From NCBI GenBank assembly GCA_021234155.1, contig JAJEKV010000014.1, positions 5,535,563-5,599,562 on the forward strand: DNA of 64,000 bases. The letters are read 5' to 3'. Each line of letters starts with the position of its first letter. Position 1 is the first letter of the stretch. Origin of the DNA: Isoetes taiwanensis. Its lineage: Eukaryota > Streptophyta > Lycopodiopsida > Isoetales > Isoetaceae. Below the pieces are notes generated by a model. The model saw only the letters and a program-made list of their open reading frames with translations, ran no database searches and was not told the origin of the DNA. This document shows, in pieces, positions 45,425 to 58,320 of this stretch. A program made the position numbers and the translations under genes.

Positions 45425-48400
45425 ATGGAGAATGTTTATAGTGCGGGGGAGAACATTGGCGCCCCTGGTGGTCCCCTCTTCGTGCCTGGCTTGATTTCAG
45501 AGCGTATGAATGTAGCCCAATTCCGACGCCGATGTCTGGAACTCGTCGAGGTTTTTTCTCGTTTTCATTTTTCTTCCATTCTATTAAACTACAACCGCTT
45601 GAAAGAACGATCGACAATTACGGAATCAAAAATATTTGTTATGTTTCTGTCCATAAACTAACAACCAAGAATCATAGAATAAAGTTCCATAAATTTAATT
45701 TTGCAGATTTCATGGTGAATCCCACAGCTTATTTTTTTTTTATTGTAGGATCTTATGGATGAGCTAGAGGATCTAGAATTGGATGATGATGATTCGGATC
45801 TTCTGTATGTCTTTTCTTGAATGACCTTAACTACCATTCTTGTACATTCTCTTTTTGGAAAATTCTAAACCTTTTGCTCCTGGCAGGGTGAACGACCTGA
45901 AGGTCGTTACAGATGCTCAGTTAGTGAATGCTTTGGCAGAGGTAAAAAGAGACTGTATTATATTTATTATAACCAGCTTGAAATAAACCTAAGAAGACTC
46001 AGCCTTGTGCAGACAGATGGTGGCAACTTAGTAAATGCTGACAAGAATCAAATAGTTGTGATGGAGCCTGAAATCCATCCGCACCAACCAGTCCACTCTT
46101 ACCCAACCTTGATGTATGGAGATCAAAATTGTCCTACAATTGAGTCTGAAGATCCACCTACAGGAAACCAAAATTTTGTACTTGCAAGTGGACAAATTGC
46201 TCCAATAAACTCACCTGGAGGATCTTTTGAGACATGGGGGTTAACCATGACACAGGTGGATTTGTTTGCAGAAGCCACAGGAATAAGAGAAGTGGATCAT
46301 CCCAATCTAGAAACAAAGGAAGATCTTCATGTAGACACCCAAAGGTTTGATCTTGAGAATGCCCTGCAATGTGAAATAAATAATGAGAATACTGATATTT
46401 TCAATACTACAGTAGTTAAAGATCAAATTGCAGAAAAAACTGAAGCCGAGCTGTTAAAGCTATCACCTAAGGTTATACTTGGAAATGAAAACCCATCACT
46501 TAATAGCGAAGTAAGAAATTTTAATGACATACAAAACCAGATGAGCCAGCACAATGAAGGAGAGAAACCTATGGAAATGCCTTGCAGCAGCCTAATGGCA
46601 ATGGCATGTCACAATGTTGATGAAGTTGAACTCCAGAAAGTGACCGATTCCGACTGGTGTAATGGAGGTATTCAGAGTTTTGGTACTGGCAGCAGCACTT
46701 TGTCTCTGCTTAATACTTCTTGCAGTGCAAACTCAGTGCAAAGAACTAATGAAGGAGAAGACACTAATCAATGTATTGGTCTGCATAACGAAGCTGTTAG
46801 TGGCGGCGCAGAACCTATGGCATTTGCTGCTTCAATTAGTTATGCAGGTGAAAGTTTTTCTCACACAATTGCAGGAGGCGTTAATGATAATGGAGAAGCT
46901 TCACAGCCTTTGATTAATATGTCATGCAGCTATATAGAATTGCAAAATAGCAATGTTGGGGAAGCCAATGCACGATGTTTTACTAGTGTAGATGAGGATA
47001 TAAATCTGTTGGATCAGCAAGTAGTTGAACAGCTTCCACAAGGTAAGTTGAAGAGTTTGGCAAGTGCTCTAGAAGGAGAGACGCATACCAACCGAGCTGA
47101 AATACTCAACACTGAGAAGGATGTGGGTAGCTCGAAAAAGAAGAAGAAGAAGAAAGCAACGAAAAAGGATATGCGTCAATTGAAGAAGGGAAAACCAAGA
47201 GGACGCCCTAGGGATCGTGAAGTCAGAGCTGCAGCTTTAAAGGTGATGTTATAGTTTAAGGAACTTTCTAATGATAAATGGTAGCTTGGAAAGAGTAGGT
47301 ATAGAGTTCAGTTGTTAGATTATAGATTTAGATTTATTATTGATTTTAGTTATTGTCGGTTTAGATGTTTACCTATGGAGACTTCGTAGTTCAGTTCCCC
47401 TTAATAAGCCTTCATATTTTTTCTTATTATCAAAACCGTTCTGGTATAGTTTCATTATAGTGCACATGCAGTGCTGAATTATGATTCTGCTCATGGATAC
47501 CATTCTATTCGTTTCCTAAACGTTTCACTAATGCCTTTTACCACACAGATTAAGATGCACCTTACTTGTGCATACCCGAATAATCTTCTGTTTTAAATCA
47601 CCTAGCGAGGGCAGCCATTGTTTTCAGTAAAACCTGCTGCATGGCAATAATTTCTGGCCTTGGCAAGCTCTTGCCATGAGCCCAAAGCACTTACAAAATT
47701 GGGCTTGGGCAGTATTATCAAATGTAAGACTTTCTAAGTAAGGGCTCAATAAATCTGGTTAGATTTCAAGGATTAAGAAAACTAAATAGGAAATCAGTAC
47801 TATTGATGGAGTAAAGGGAGGATATGCAAGGGAGTGTGAGCGTGAGACTGAGCCATGGTCGCTTATATAGCGTACACGCGTATTATTTTCAGCATAGCAA
47901 GGAGCATTTGTAGGCGGCATGGTTCATCTGATCTGTAGGCTACTTTGTTTAATGCAGGACGCAAATCGAGAAGCAGCATTAGTACTTCTTAGAAAAGAAC
48001 GTGCTGCAGCAAGGGAGAATGCACCACTTCGTTGTTTGCAGTATTCTGCTAAACTCAGCTCATTGAACAGCTTGTACCTCTTCTCGTGCTTAAAATGATT
48101 TTATCAAATCTATCTTTCCTATTGCAGTCTGGTGGAAAAAACAAAGGGAGCAGCTTTGGGAGATGTCCAAAAGCTACAGTCATCGTTTCTTACTTCACTT
48201 CCAAAGGTTTGTTTTGTTGATTTGTGTTTTTCTTGCTTATGTCTCTGTAGATGCTGAAACTTAATGGATTAACTAAACAAGTGCAGAAACCCATTGCCTA
48301 GTCTTTTCTGCATCTATTTGTATATATTAGGTTGATTATACATTTTAGATCTAGTCTTAGAGGTGGAGGTTTGGAGGGTAGTCCCTTTAGACAAGCATTC

Positions 48401-49917
48401 TCTCAATGATAATGGTGATTCTTTGTTCAAGCTACACGTTTGGAGACCTCTTTCCTTGGGGTTATTCTATTCTTCTGGATTGTTTTTCAAATTTGTTTGT
48501 TCAATTGCTTCAGGCAATTCAAGCATATTATTACTATATGCCAGGCTCTATATTTGTCTAGTTGACCCACAGTTATAACTAGTTTCCATCCACGACCCTT
48601 AGATAGGGCAATCAGGTGGTGTCAAAAGAATCAGGTTCACTTCAGGATGTGTATGGGGGAAAGCTTTTGTGGGTTCTTAGCAATCTTTGCTTTCAGATTC
48701 TTATTTCAACAGTAAATATGGTAGTGCAAGCTAATCAACGTGAAGAGTTTATGGCCGCTGCCAATGGCTATTTTCCTTGAAAGGACCTTAAAGTGCTAAA
48801 GCAATTAAGTGCTTAAAGTAAATCATAAAATTTCCACTTGTTTTAAGTAAATGTGTTTGCAGGCTCCAGGTGATAGCAATTCAAACAACCCTTTTGAGCC
48901 CGCAGACCCTTCTGAGGTCTTGCTCTGTGTAGAATTTTACAGTTCCAGTGGTAGACTTTCAAAGGTACAGTTGAATAGATGCAGTAGCATGTTCTGCGAA
49001 GGATGTACTTAAGACACAGAAACACAACCAAAGCATTTTTCGTTAGTAAAGTCTCTGCATATAGCATGACGTATAAATATTTAGCATGTGTAAACTGGTT
49101 GTGACAGGCACAAGAGTTCTTTGTGTTGGGGGTAGCCAACCACTTACGGATCTTAAGGACAGACTTTATTGCTTAACAGATGAATTGGCCCGGCATGCAA
49201 AGCTGGAAGTTCCTTCTGGCTATTTCTTAATTGAGGTTCATATTTTGTGTGGATTTTGTAGTTCCATTCTACTATCAATATCATAATTTACTTTTTGATG
49301 CTGCAGAATGTTTTCTACAACGATTTAAGACATCCAGAAGCCACAGACTATAGCAGGCCAATCCTTGACTGGCTTCAAGCAGGGGAAAAAGAAGTGGCAA
49401 GGAAATGGAAATCCTTAGGTGGCAGCAAGCCGCAGCCAATACTGAATGATGGTGGTCAACCATGCAGTAATGACATCCCAACATTTAAGGCAGCTAGCAT
49501 GTCCGAGACCTGCTTCCAGGACATAAACTGTCGGCTGGGCGAGAGATATTTGTACTGTCATCAGGTGCAGAAGAGATCTGTTTGGCTTGCCATGGATCTT
49601 TATTGTTTCTTAATAAATGACGTTTTATGCAGGGAAATTGCAAGCACTCGCTTATTGTCAGGGATATGAGACTGATACATCCAGAAGACATTCAAAACAA
49701 ACATGCGTATCCTCTCATAAGAGATCAGCAGAGTTTGAGGCATAGAAAATGCAATATTTGTGATATTTACCGAGCAAAGCTGGTCACTTATGATGATAAA
49801 CTTGCCCCACAAAGCCCTTGCTTTTTTTGTCAAAATTGCTACTACATGCTTCATTACTCAGAATCAGGCATGCTTATATATGATGACTTTAAGGTCTATG
49901 ATTATTTCCACGAATAA
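45425..49917 (+). CDS. SNAPC3/SRD2-like snRNA-activating protein, ten exons, frame break in exon 8
   Basis: Subunit of the complex that binds the upstream element of snRNA promoters. Exons: 45425-45550, 45749-45804, 45887-45941, 46013-47242, 47958-48073, 48128-48206, 48863-48964, 49108-49235, 49307-49564, 49633-49917. All introns are GT-AG and phases agree. The start MENVYSAGENIGAPGGPLFV is the first ATG. Exon 4 codes 410 residues, acidic and mostly unstructured, ending in a Lys run and KPRGRPRDRE, an AT-hook-like core. The C-terminal family domain is clear: PLTDLKDRLYCLTDELA, YSRPILDWL, CHQGNCKH, RKCNICDIYRAKLVTYDDKLAP, CFFCQNCYYMLHYSESG, YDDFKVYDY, with the zinc-binding Cys/His. In exon 8 the frame breaks at 49132-49133: QEFFVLG is in phase with exon 7, but SQPLTDL is two bases off. 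It may be a damaged copy, or an error. About 810 codons otherwise. Confidence 0.9.
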
Positions 49918-50296
49918 CCTGTTTGGGATATCTTTTGGAATCAAGGCACTTGTCTTTGTACAAGTCCCATCCCATGTGAAGATCTGTTCACCAAACATTT
50001 CCTGTCTAGAAATAGAGGTGAGCATCACTGCTGAAAGGCTCTTTGTAAAAAGTCGGTTGGTCATACATTGAATTTTATCTTATTGCAGTTTATATAATAC
50101 AGGAAATTTATTGCGGCAGCCTTGTGTAGTGATTTTTTTCACCCTGCAATTATGTAATTAGTCCTCCTTTAATGAGTATATCTATTTAACACACCTCACT
50201 AAATAAACATGTTATCCTGGAAATATCATTTCAAAGATGGTAAGCATATCAATGATTGAGATAATCTCTAATCACTTTCAGGGCGGTTGCTACCAC

Positions 50297-50474
50297 GAAG
50301 TGCAAAGGAGACACGTTTGAAGCATTGTTGTTTCTGTGCATAGCTTGGCAGTAGGTAGACATTGTGACTGGGAGTAATTGAGTGTGAAGCGCAAAGGAGA
50401 CATGTTTGAAGCATTGTTGTTTATCCTGTGCATAGCTTGGCAATGGGCAGACATTGTGACTGGGAGTAATTGAG
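50297..50474. repeat. Tandem duplication, period 89 bp
   Basis: Two copies (50297 and 50386 starts) of GAAG(T/C)GCAAAGGAGACA(C/T)G...ACTGGGAGTAATTGAG with a few differences. Confidence 0.92.
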
Positions 50475-51217
50475 ATTCTATACAGAACTTCTACAATTGA
50501 GCTCAAAAGGGACATGACTTTAAATATAAAAGTTACACTTCACTTTTATTGTAGATATGTTGGAATAATTGCACATTGGTCAGCGAGATTTGGCCTTCCT
50601 ATTTCTTGACCTTAATAAGTGGGAGGTCGAGAAGTTTCCAGATCATTACTACATTAGTTGTGGAAGCATCTCTGTTGATTTATGGACGGACAGACTACAT
50701 GATTATCCAGTTGGGTTAAGCTTCATGAGAGAGGACTTTAGAATACAAGATGCTACAAGAATAACTAGTCATGCGAATGAGACAACGCATGAGAAAATGA
50801 TGTCTAAATGTCTAGATTGAATGAATGATACCAGCTATGCTGATTCAAATTGTGGAGAATAGACATGTATGATAATGGAAGGGCATAAAGGAGCAATAAT
50901 CTAGTTGTTGAGATGTTTATAAAAGATTGTTGCTTGGAATGTATGTTTTTGTTATGATCTGTTGGGTAAGGCCATGCTTAATCTTCATTTTGGCCCCATT
51001 ATTTGGTAACCAGTATGCCGACTTTTCCTCTTAAATCTGGGCTTGATACTGCAAATCCCTTTAGGAAATACAGGATGTGTAGAGGTGTGTGTAAGAATGA
51101 ACAGGAGGTGGTAGCAGTTATTGCTCATGAATTGGTCATTGGAAGCTTAGTTATACAACACATATAATTCTCTGATAGTTCAAGTATTTGCAATTTAGAG
51201 GATACACACTGGTTCGG

Positions 51218-51301
51218 AACTCCAAAGAGCTCTTTGAGAGTTTTGGCTTTTCTTATCAGAACTCCAAAGAGCTCTTTGAGAGTTTTGGCTTTTCTTATCA
51301 G
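51218..51301. repeat. Exact 42-bp tandem duplication
   Basis: Two identical 42-base units (51218-51259, 51260-51301), a multiple of three; in one frame each reads NSKELFESFGFSYQ. No surrounding gene is recognised, so coding is unproven. Confidence 0.95.
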
Positions 51302-51964
51302 CCTGTTCTTATTGGTCTAATGCTATTGTAGGTTCAGTAAACCATCCTTAACTTAGGTCGATTTGTACTTGCGTGTTAGATTTTCTGATCTGTCAATTTT
51401 TTTGGCTTTCTTTTCTGTGCCATACACTCATGCCACTTTCGCAGCTGGTAAGCTTTGGCATGAACCTTTCAAGTCGAGCATTTGAATTCTAGCTAATTCT
51501 CAGTAAGTTTTACAATTGTTTGACTCCTAGATTCTTTTTGCCTTGCAGGCAGATGCATTTGGTAAAAAGATGGACCGTCTGCCACATTCGTATTCGTTTT
51601 TACTTTTGCATTGCAATTTTCCCACCATTTCATTGTTAAAAATGGCAGGCAACTGGGCCATTTTCTTAATGGCAGGTCCCAAGGTCATCAAGTGAGAGGA
51701 GCACATTTTTAAAATGGCTAGGCAAATTAAATCCATTAGAGATGGGTAGTGTCGTATTTTACAAGAGATTGGTAACCTTATCTTTTTATGTCTGCATTTC
51801 TCATTACACTGCATGCTTGGATTAAAACTTATCTTTAAATCGAGGTTTTGACAAGTGAACTTTGTTGGAGGATCAGGAGGAGAGAAATGGAAAAATGAGC
51901 TACTTACATTTGCATGTTGATGTTACATATATGATAGAGGCTTCCTACCTAAATCTGATGTGAC

Positions 51965-52046
51965 CACCTAACTGGTCTTAACATGTGACCTTCACCTACC
52001 TGGTCTTACATGTGATCTTCACCTACCTGGTCTTACATGTGACCTT
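51965..52046. repeat. Three tandem units of 27-28 bp
   Basis: Units start at 51965, 51993 and 52020: CACCTA(A/C)CTGGTCTTA(A)CATGTGA(C/T)CTT. They sit within the sequence that should be the LTR of the copia remnant. Confidence 0.9.
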
Positions 52047-52110
52047 TGATCATAAACGTTGGACCCATGTGATCTAACGTCCACATAGGGTTAATAATGT
52101 TGTTCCAACA

Positions 52111-54990
52111 CTCTTCCTTAAACCTGTATGGACTTCAAAATTTCAGCTTACTACATATTGTTCTCCCTTAAGCTGGAATTTCACCATCTCTAGCTGCTCC
52201 CGAACTTGCTTAGTTTGGCAATAGCCAAAGATTTGGTAAACATATTTGCTAGCTGATGCTGTGTTGAACAGTAAGACAAAACCAACTCAGAAGCCAGAAA
52301 TTGTTCTCTTGAGAAGAGAAGATGTGCATCAAGGTGCTTGGTTCTTGCATGGAAAACCGGATTGAATACTAGCTGAATAGTACTCAGATTGCCGCTGTAC
52401 AATTGTGGTTTCTGTATGGGAACTTTAAGTTCTGTAATCAATGCTTCCTGCACTCCCGCAGAAAGGGCTTTGAATTCAACTTCGGTAGTGCTGATGGAAA
52501 CAGTGGATTGTCGCTATAAGCCCAAGTGAAGACGTGATCCCTGTTGTGGACCTTCGAGTGTCTTCACAACTTGCATAATCAGCATCAACAAAGATGATGC
52601 AGCTATCAATTTCTAATTTTCTGTAATACAATCCTTCTTGTAACGTGCCCTGAAGGTAGGTCAGCACATGCTTGGATGCTTCCAATGTAATTGTATAGGC
52701 CTTTGCATGTACCTAATAAGAAGATTAACTGCAAAACATAAATCAGGTCGTATTGCAGTTAAGTAAAGCAAACTCCCAACGAGACTTTGGTATAAGGTGT
52801 TGTCACAAGAGTTGGCGTCTGCATCTGTATGAAGCTTGGTACCTAAGTCTATAGGTACTAAGACTGATTTGGCATTGCTCATATTACACATTTGAAATAT
52901 ATCCCAGATAGACTTCGGCTGAGATAAATAGGTGCCATCTGGCATTTGCCAAACTTCAATTAGCTGTGCTGCTCCCCCTGTAATCAAGAGATCATCCACA
53001 TAAAGAACTATAATGCAAATCTCTTGATTAGGACCACATCTAACATAGACGTTAGAGTCTGCTGAGCTTTGGTGAAATCCTGCATGCAAAACGAAGGCAT
53101 GAATTTTTTATTCCAGGCTTATTTCAAGCCATATAAGCTCTTCTTTAACCTGCATACGAGAAGTTCTTGCCCCTTTTTAGCCGACCCTGAGGCTGCTGCA
53201 TGAAAACTACTTCTTGTAGATTCCCATGAAGGAACGCACCTTTAAAATCCATGTGGAATATTGGCCAGCCTTTAACTGCAACCAATGCTATGATTGCCCG
53301 AATAGAGGACAAACGAGCTACAGGGGCAAATACCTCATCATAATCAATCCCATACTTTTGTGAGTACCTCTTAGCTACAAGGCGCGCTTTATGCTTAGCG
53401 ATAGATCTATCAGCCGCAAATTTAGTTTTGTAAATCCATTTGCAACCTATAGCATGCTTACCTAGAGTAGCGGGATCAATTCGCATGTTTCTTGCTTGTC
53501 AAGCATACTGATCTCCTCTTGCATGGCAATTCTCCAATGGTTAGCCTTGCATGCATCTTCAAAATGTACAAGATCATTAGTGTCATATACGATCTTGGCC
53601 ATTAAAGCCATGTTACATTGTGGACCTTTCTGCATGTTGCTTATCCTAGCTGACCTCCTCAAGGCCACTTCAGGTGCAAATAGTGTATTTTGAGCAGAGC
53701 TTTCTAACTCTTGTAAACTCCCCTCAACATTTGATGACATAGGTGTTTTAAGTCTGAGATAATCCTACCTCAGATCTCTGCGGAGAGATTGCTGGTTGAA
53801 TTTCTTCTGAATCTTCAAACCAAGATTCCAAAATGTCTTGCTTCCCCTGCTCTTCTTGTGACTGAATATCAGCCAATAGGGTAGATACCTACTTGGTGAA
53901 TGCGGCTCTTCTTGTACATTACTGATTGGCCAAGTGATTGACCAATCCTAGTCAAACAGGGAAGCTCATTGGTATCCCAAGGTACAACATCATTGTAACG
54001 TGCATGTTCAACAAAGTGAACAGACCTACTGAGGAACATCTTCCTTTTTATAGGATCATATAGCTTGTAGGCATCATGCTGGATAGCCTACAGAAATTGC
54101 CTTGAGTGATCTATCATGCATCTTACCCAATTGCTTGACCTCTTCTAAGGATAAAGTGGCATAGGCCAAACATTCAAATGTCCTCAAGTGTGACAGAGCT
54201 AGTTTTTCGCCAATATGTGCAAAGCCTTAGTGGGAGCTCTGTTCATGATGTAGACTGCAGTACTAACAACCTCAACCCAAAAAGATTTTGGTAGACCTGA
54301 ATGAGCAGTCATAGATCTTGCCAAACCTAAGATGATGCGATTTCTTCTCTCAGCTACACCATTTTGAGGTGAGCATAGGGAACAATCAGCTTCCTTTCTA
54401 TTCCTGAAGCATCTAGGAAGTCCGAGAAAGCTTGTGACATATACTCTCCACCATTATCACTTCTAAGATACTTAATGGTCTCAAAATGTTTATCAACCAT
54501 TTGATAGAACTTCTGAAATGATTCAAAGACTTGGGACTTATACATGAGAGGAAATGCCCAAGTGAAGTGAGAGAAGTCACCAATAAGGGTCATAAAGTAC
54601 CTAGAACCTTCTACGCTTTTGACTTTCATGTGACAGAGATCCAAGTGATGATTTCAAACGGTCGAGAGGCCATATGCTCACCAAGAGAACAAGCATTGCA
54701 ATGAAGATCCACGTCTTTCAAATTAGGCAAATCCTACACCATGTTTTTCTTGCGCAACATGTAGATGTATTTGCAATTGAAATGGCCTAACCGGTTGTGC
54801 CATAGCTCTCTGGGCTATTATGTTGGTGGATGATCACATGATTTATAGCTTCAATTTGTTCTAGCTTATGAAGCCCATTCTGCAACTTGCCATGCGCTAA
54901 TTTTTATGCTGCTGGATCATCCTTGGGATGTGCATCATAGATGTTTGCCACCTTCAAGGAGAATAAATCTGTCAAATGAATCCATTTGCG
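52111..54990 (-). mobile_element. Ty1/copia remnant
   Basis: Read on the minus strand, order from high to low coordinate: GAG pre-integrase (LWHNRLGHFNCKY... and CNACSLGEH, about 54620-54830), integrase core ([28 protein letters not shown], 54354-54644), RT (CKWIYKTKF, AHKARLVAKRYSQKYGIDYDEVFAPVARL region 53145-53486; YVDDLLITG near 52980), RNase H (DADYASCEDTRRSTTG; TKHLDAHLLF, 52190-52640). Integrase before RT makes it copia. A PPT-like AAGGAAGAG (52111-52119) precedes TGTTGGAACA, a typical copia LTR start, at 52110 reading leftward. Many stops and shifts; no second LTR found. Confidence 0.9.
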
Positions 54991-55559
54991 AAATGGGGAG
55001 TAAATTAATTGATCTGGTGCTGGTAGTATGTTGTCTTGAGATGTTTCAGGGTACTAACATCCTAAAGCAAGTATTAAGATACTATCGTAAGTGATGGTGA
55101 TCCTCTTTAATTTCTACCTGTATGCACCTGTGTTGCTTCATATTCCATCAAGAGAACCACTGAGTTCGTCTCTCCTTCCAGCAGGCCTTGAGACATTGCA
55201 GACCCATAGCCATGGTATAAACAAGGTTGGTGAGACAATCATTGCTCATACTGACTACTTTTTGAAACTAGATAATGTGGCAGTCGAGTGTGGTTCTCTG
55301 TAGAGGTAAGAAACATGTCTCATGCAGAAGAATCTGATATGGAACTGTGGATTTTATCCCAAGTGCACGCGCTAGAAAGGCTTTCTGCACCTGCTCCAGG
55401 TAATCCCAGGTGGTCATGGATATGACTGGGTCCTAGACTTTCACTTCGTATAAAAGAATGTATTCCACCAAAACACTGAACAAGTGTGACGGATGGGGCA
55501 AGTCATACAGTTCTGCCTTGTAACTGTTGTTCTGCATCGATACAATATCTTCTAGTCCC

Positions 55560-55985
55560 TTCTTAGTCATAACTGGATGGAAATGTCCCAGATGTAGTAG
55601 TCGAAAATTTTATACCCATGTACTTGTAAGTGGATGCTACCTCCACATTTTGCCCCTAATAAGTGAAGGAGTGAAGCCTTGGCTAGCACGAAGATGAGAT
55701 GAGCAGTATCTTTGACTTGACCAAATTGATCTGCATTCCAGTGGCTCGGCATAAAGTATCTAGAGCATGTAGGTGATGCTGCATGTCTTCCAGGGTGTAG
55801 GCTAAGAGGTCCACATCATCGGCATACATGAGCTGCCTAATAATTTGGTGCACAAGCTGAGCTCCGTCACCCTCGTATTCAATAAGCCACCCTTCCAATT
55901 GATTAATATAGGGGCCAAAGAGAGTTGGAGAGAGCGGGCATCCCTGGTGGGCCCCAATAATACAGTTGACGAGTTGTTCTGACAA
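55560..55985 (-). mobile_element. LINE reverse transcriptase remnant
   Basis: Minus-strand frames carry non-LTR RT motifs: GAHQGCPLSPTLFGPYINQLEGWL, QLMYADDVDLLAYT (the YADD catalytic box), and CRATGMQINLVKSKILL followed by a shift. Both ends are missing. The right edge (near 55985) is an abrupt break. Confidence 0.9.
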
Positions 55986-57274
55986 ACAAGGTTTAAAATG
56001 AAACGCACTTATTTAAGAAGTGCGTTTGAAATATTCCTTCTAAAAATTTACAAAATTCTAAAATACCCCTAAAAAGGACTCTCTTACTATCTTGTGTCTA
56101 AAGATTTATAAAACTGCTCATGAAAACAGACATTTTAGGAAGACTTAACATTAAGGAGAAGAACAACAAAGAAAAATATCTCATTTTAGAGGGGAAAAAG
56201 GACCACTACGAAAGCCAAAGATTTATTATGGGGCAAACTCATATGAAAAAATTAGACGCTTTTGTATCTTATCCCTTAGAACGTTTATATTGGCTGTTAT
56301 AGAAGACAAAAAATTTGTTATTTCACAACCATTTTGGCTAAACATCCTAATTGACCTTAAAAGACATTGGGAGACAGTTGAACAAACTGCTTGAATGAAA
56401 AATTATTGTTTTTGCATCATATGGTATTACAAATGGTAATACATCCATGAAATCATCGATTAGTTGAAGTTCCAACCGACGATGCCGTATAAATTTATCC
56501 GAGGAAACGAAGTTGAAGTAGTGAAGCTTTGTGATTACATGGCCTTCTTTGTTGTTCCCGGAGATGTATTCATCATGTCTTTGGGCTTGCACAATACCAA
56601 TCCACAATATAGTGATGTTGAGAAGATAGTCAAGCTCCTTGTCAATGTTGAGAGTCTTCAAAGACAATTCCATCATCTGTAGCGGTGCCATCGTCATTTC
56701 ACATTTCTCCACGAGAGAAGTATTTGTCTATCTTGCTTTTTTTGTCCTTTGCAAAGAAATAGGTAAACTTTTGAGGGGTTGCTACTCCTCGCATCCCTAT
56801 GGACAAACTACGTAGTTTCCTTCTCGTTGAACACATGTGTCTCCATAACATTTTGGGGTCCTTTGCCTTTAGTAGCAGTTTTTGAGCTGCCTAAAGTGAA
56901 GTTAGCATGTGTGTAGAAAAAAAAGTAAAAAATAACAACGGGATTCGACTAATTTATGCTCTAACATTGCATTACAAGGTCGAGAATTTAGAACTATTTT
57001 AGAACTTTTGAACTAAAAACTAAGAAAAACTGCATAAAATTATCCCTTGAGTGTGTTATTTCAACAGTATTAAGTTGCAAAAACCTTTGGGAGCAAGAAA
57101 GACCCCACAAGATTTTGCATGATATAAACTTATACTCCTGGACTACATATTTTATGTATATATATATCTATATACATCTTAATATATATATATTTTATAT
57201 ATATACGTTCCCATATTTGTATATATAAAAAAAAAACGGAATAAATTTATACCGCAGGAAGTCTCGCGGTATAG
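55986..57274. other. AT-rich spacer
   Basis: A 121-codon minus frame at 56347-56712 has no signature that I know. TATA-rich tracts at about 57156-57230. At 57249-57274 is an inverted ATACCGC/GCGGTAT pair. No gene called. Confidence 0.45.
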
Positions 57275-57482
57275 ATTTATACCGCAAGACTTCTCTTTTT
57301 TTCGGATATATATTTATGACAGACCTGAATAAATCATTGATAGCTGTGGCATCTTTTTTGTACAGTATGCTTAAATTAATTTATACCGCAAGACTTCTCT
57401 TTTTTTCGGATATATATTTATGACAGACCTGAATAAATCATTGATAGCTGTGGCATCTTTTCTGTACAGTATGCTTAAATTA
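57275..57482. repeat. Tandem duplication, period 104 bp
   Basis: Two nearly identical units (57275 and 57379 starts): ATTTATACCGCAAGACTTCTC ... TGTACAGTATGCTTAAATTA. They differ by a T in a T run and one substitution, so the event is recent. Confidence 0.95.
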
Positions 57483-58320
57483 ATTTATTACTATTTCATT
57501 ATGTTTGGTGAAGGGCGAAGAGCCGAGTAAAACACCAGCTTACCTGTTAACCCTCTCCTCGTTACCATGTTCTTTGCTAACGTTGGTCTAGTTGGTTACA
57601 GGTAACCCGTTTTACTCCTCCAAATCTCAATTATGTTGGTTAACATACGCATGGGAAGTCTGCTACGAAAATTGCAGAAGAAACTTATTCACTTTTTGGT
57701 TTATCTAGTTAGAATGTCTTGTTCTTAAGCTGGTAAGCAAAATTCCTGAACCTACTGGTATAAAAGAACTCTGATATAGCTTGTTACTCCAATGGAATTT
57801 CTATGGTAAGGTATGGAAATGCAAGATCTAATATATTTGGAAATTTCTTTTACTCAATTGTGTTATGCTTTATTGGTATTTCTTGAAGGAAGTCTCAAGC
57901 TACCATATTCTGTCTTAAGTTTTTCAGGAAATCTAAAAATTATTAATTGGTAACTTTGCTGTAAACCAAGAAAAATATTACATGAATAAATTATCTGATT
58001 ATGACACATTAAAACTTGCTGGGTACTGTTTTAAGCATTAGTGATGAAGGATTTGGTTTATTGAACTTGTACTTGTTGGAATCGGTCTTATGAATGTTTC
58101 CGATCCCTAGGGCTCTCCAAATTTATTTGGAACTGATAATATCTTGTGGACTCTGGGAGTTCACAGATAAACTGACCTGGTCAGGCTTGGATATATAATC
58201 TTTGACTTCAGGGCATGGGTTTCTACCTGTGTGGGCCCTAGGGATCATATTTTTACTTACTGCTGTCTATTGAATCATATTGTATTCTGCATAATTTCTG
58301 ATATTATCTGATCTTTTTAG
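57483..58320. other. Likely intron or upstream region of the next gene
   Basis: AT-rich; ends in a good acceptor (TGATCTTTTTAG) at 58320. No exon recognised within. Confidence 0.45.

Larger units (their letters stand above)
49918..52110. other. Spacer downstream of the SNAPC3-like gene
   Basis: Includes the 3' UTR. No other gene recognised. The 83-codon frame at 50569-50820 (WEVEKFPDHYYISCGSISVD) has no known signature. Three tandem repeats occur here and are listed separately. Confidence 0.45.

Noticed and set aside
56347-56712. 121-codon minus-strand ORF
   Set aside because: No recognised domain and lies between decayed elements; kept only as a spacer note.
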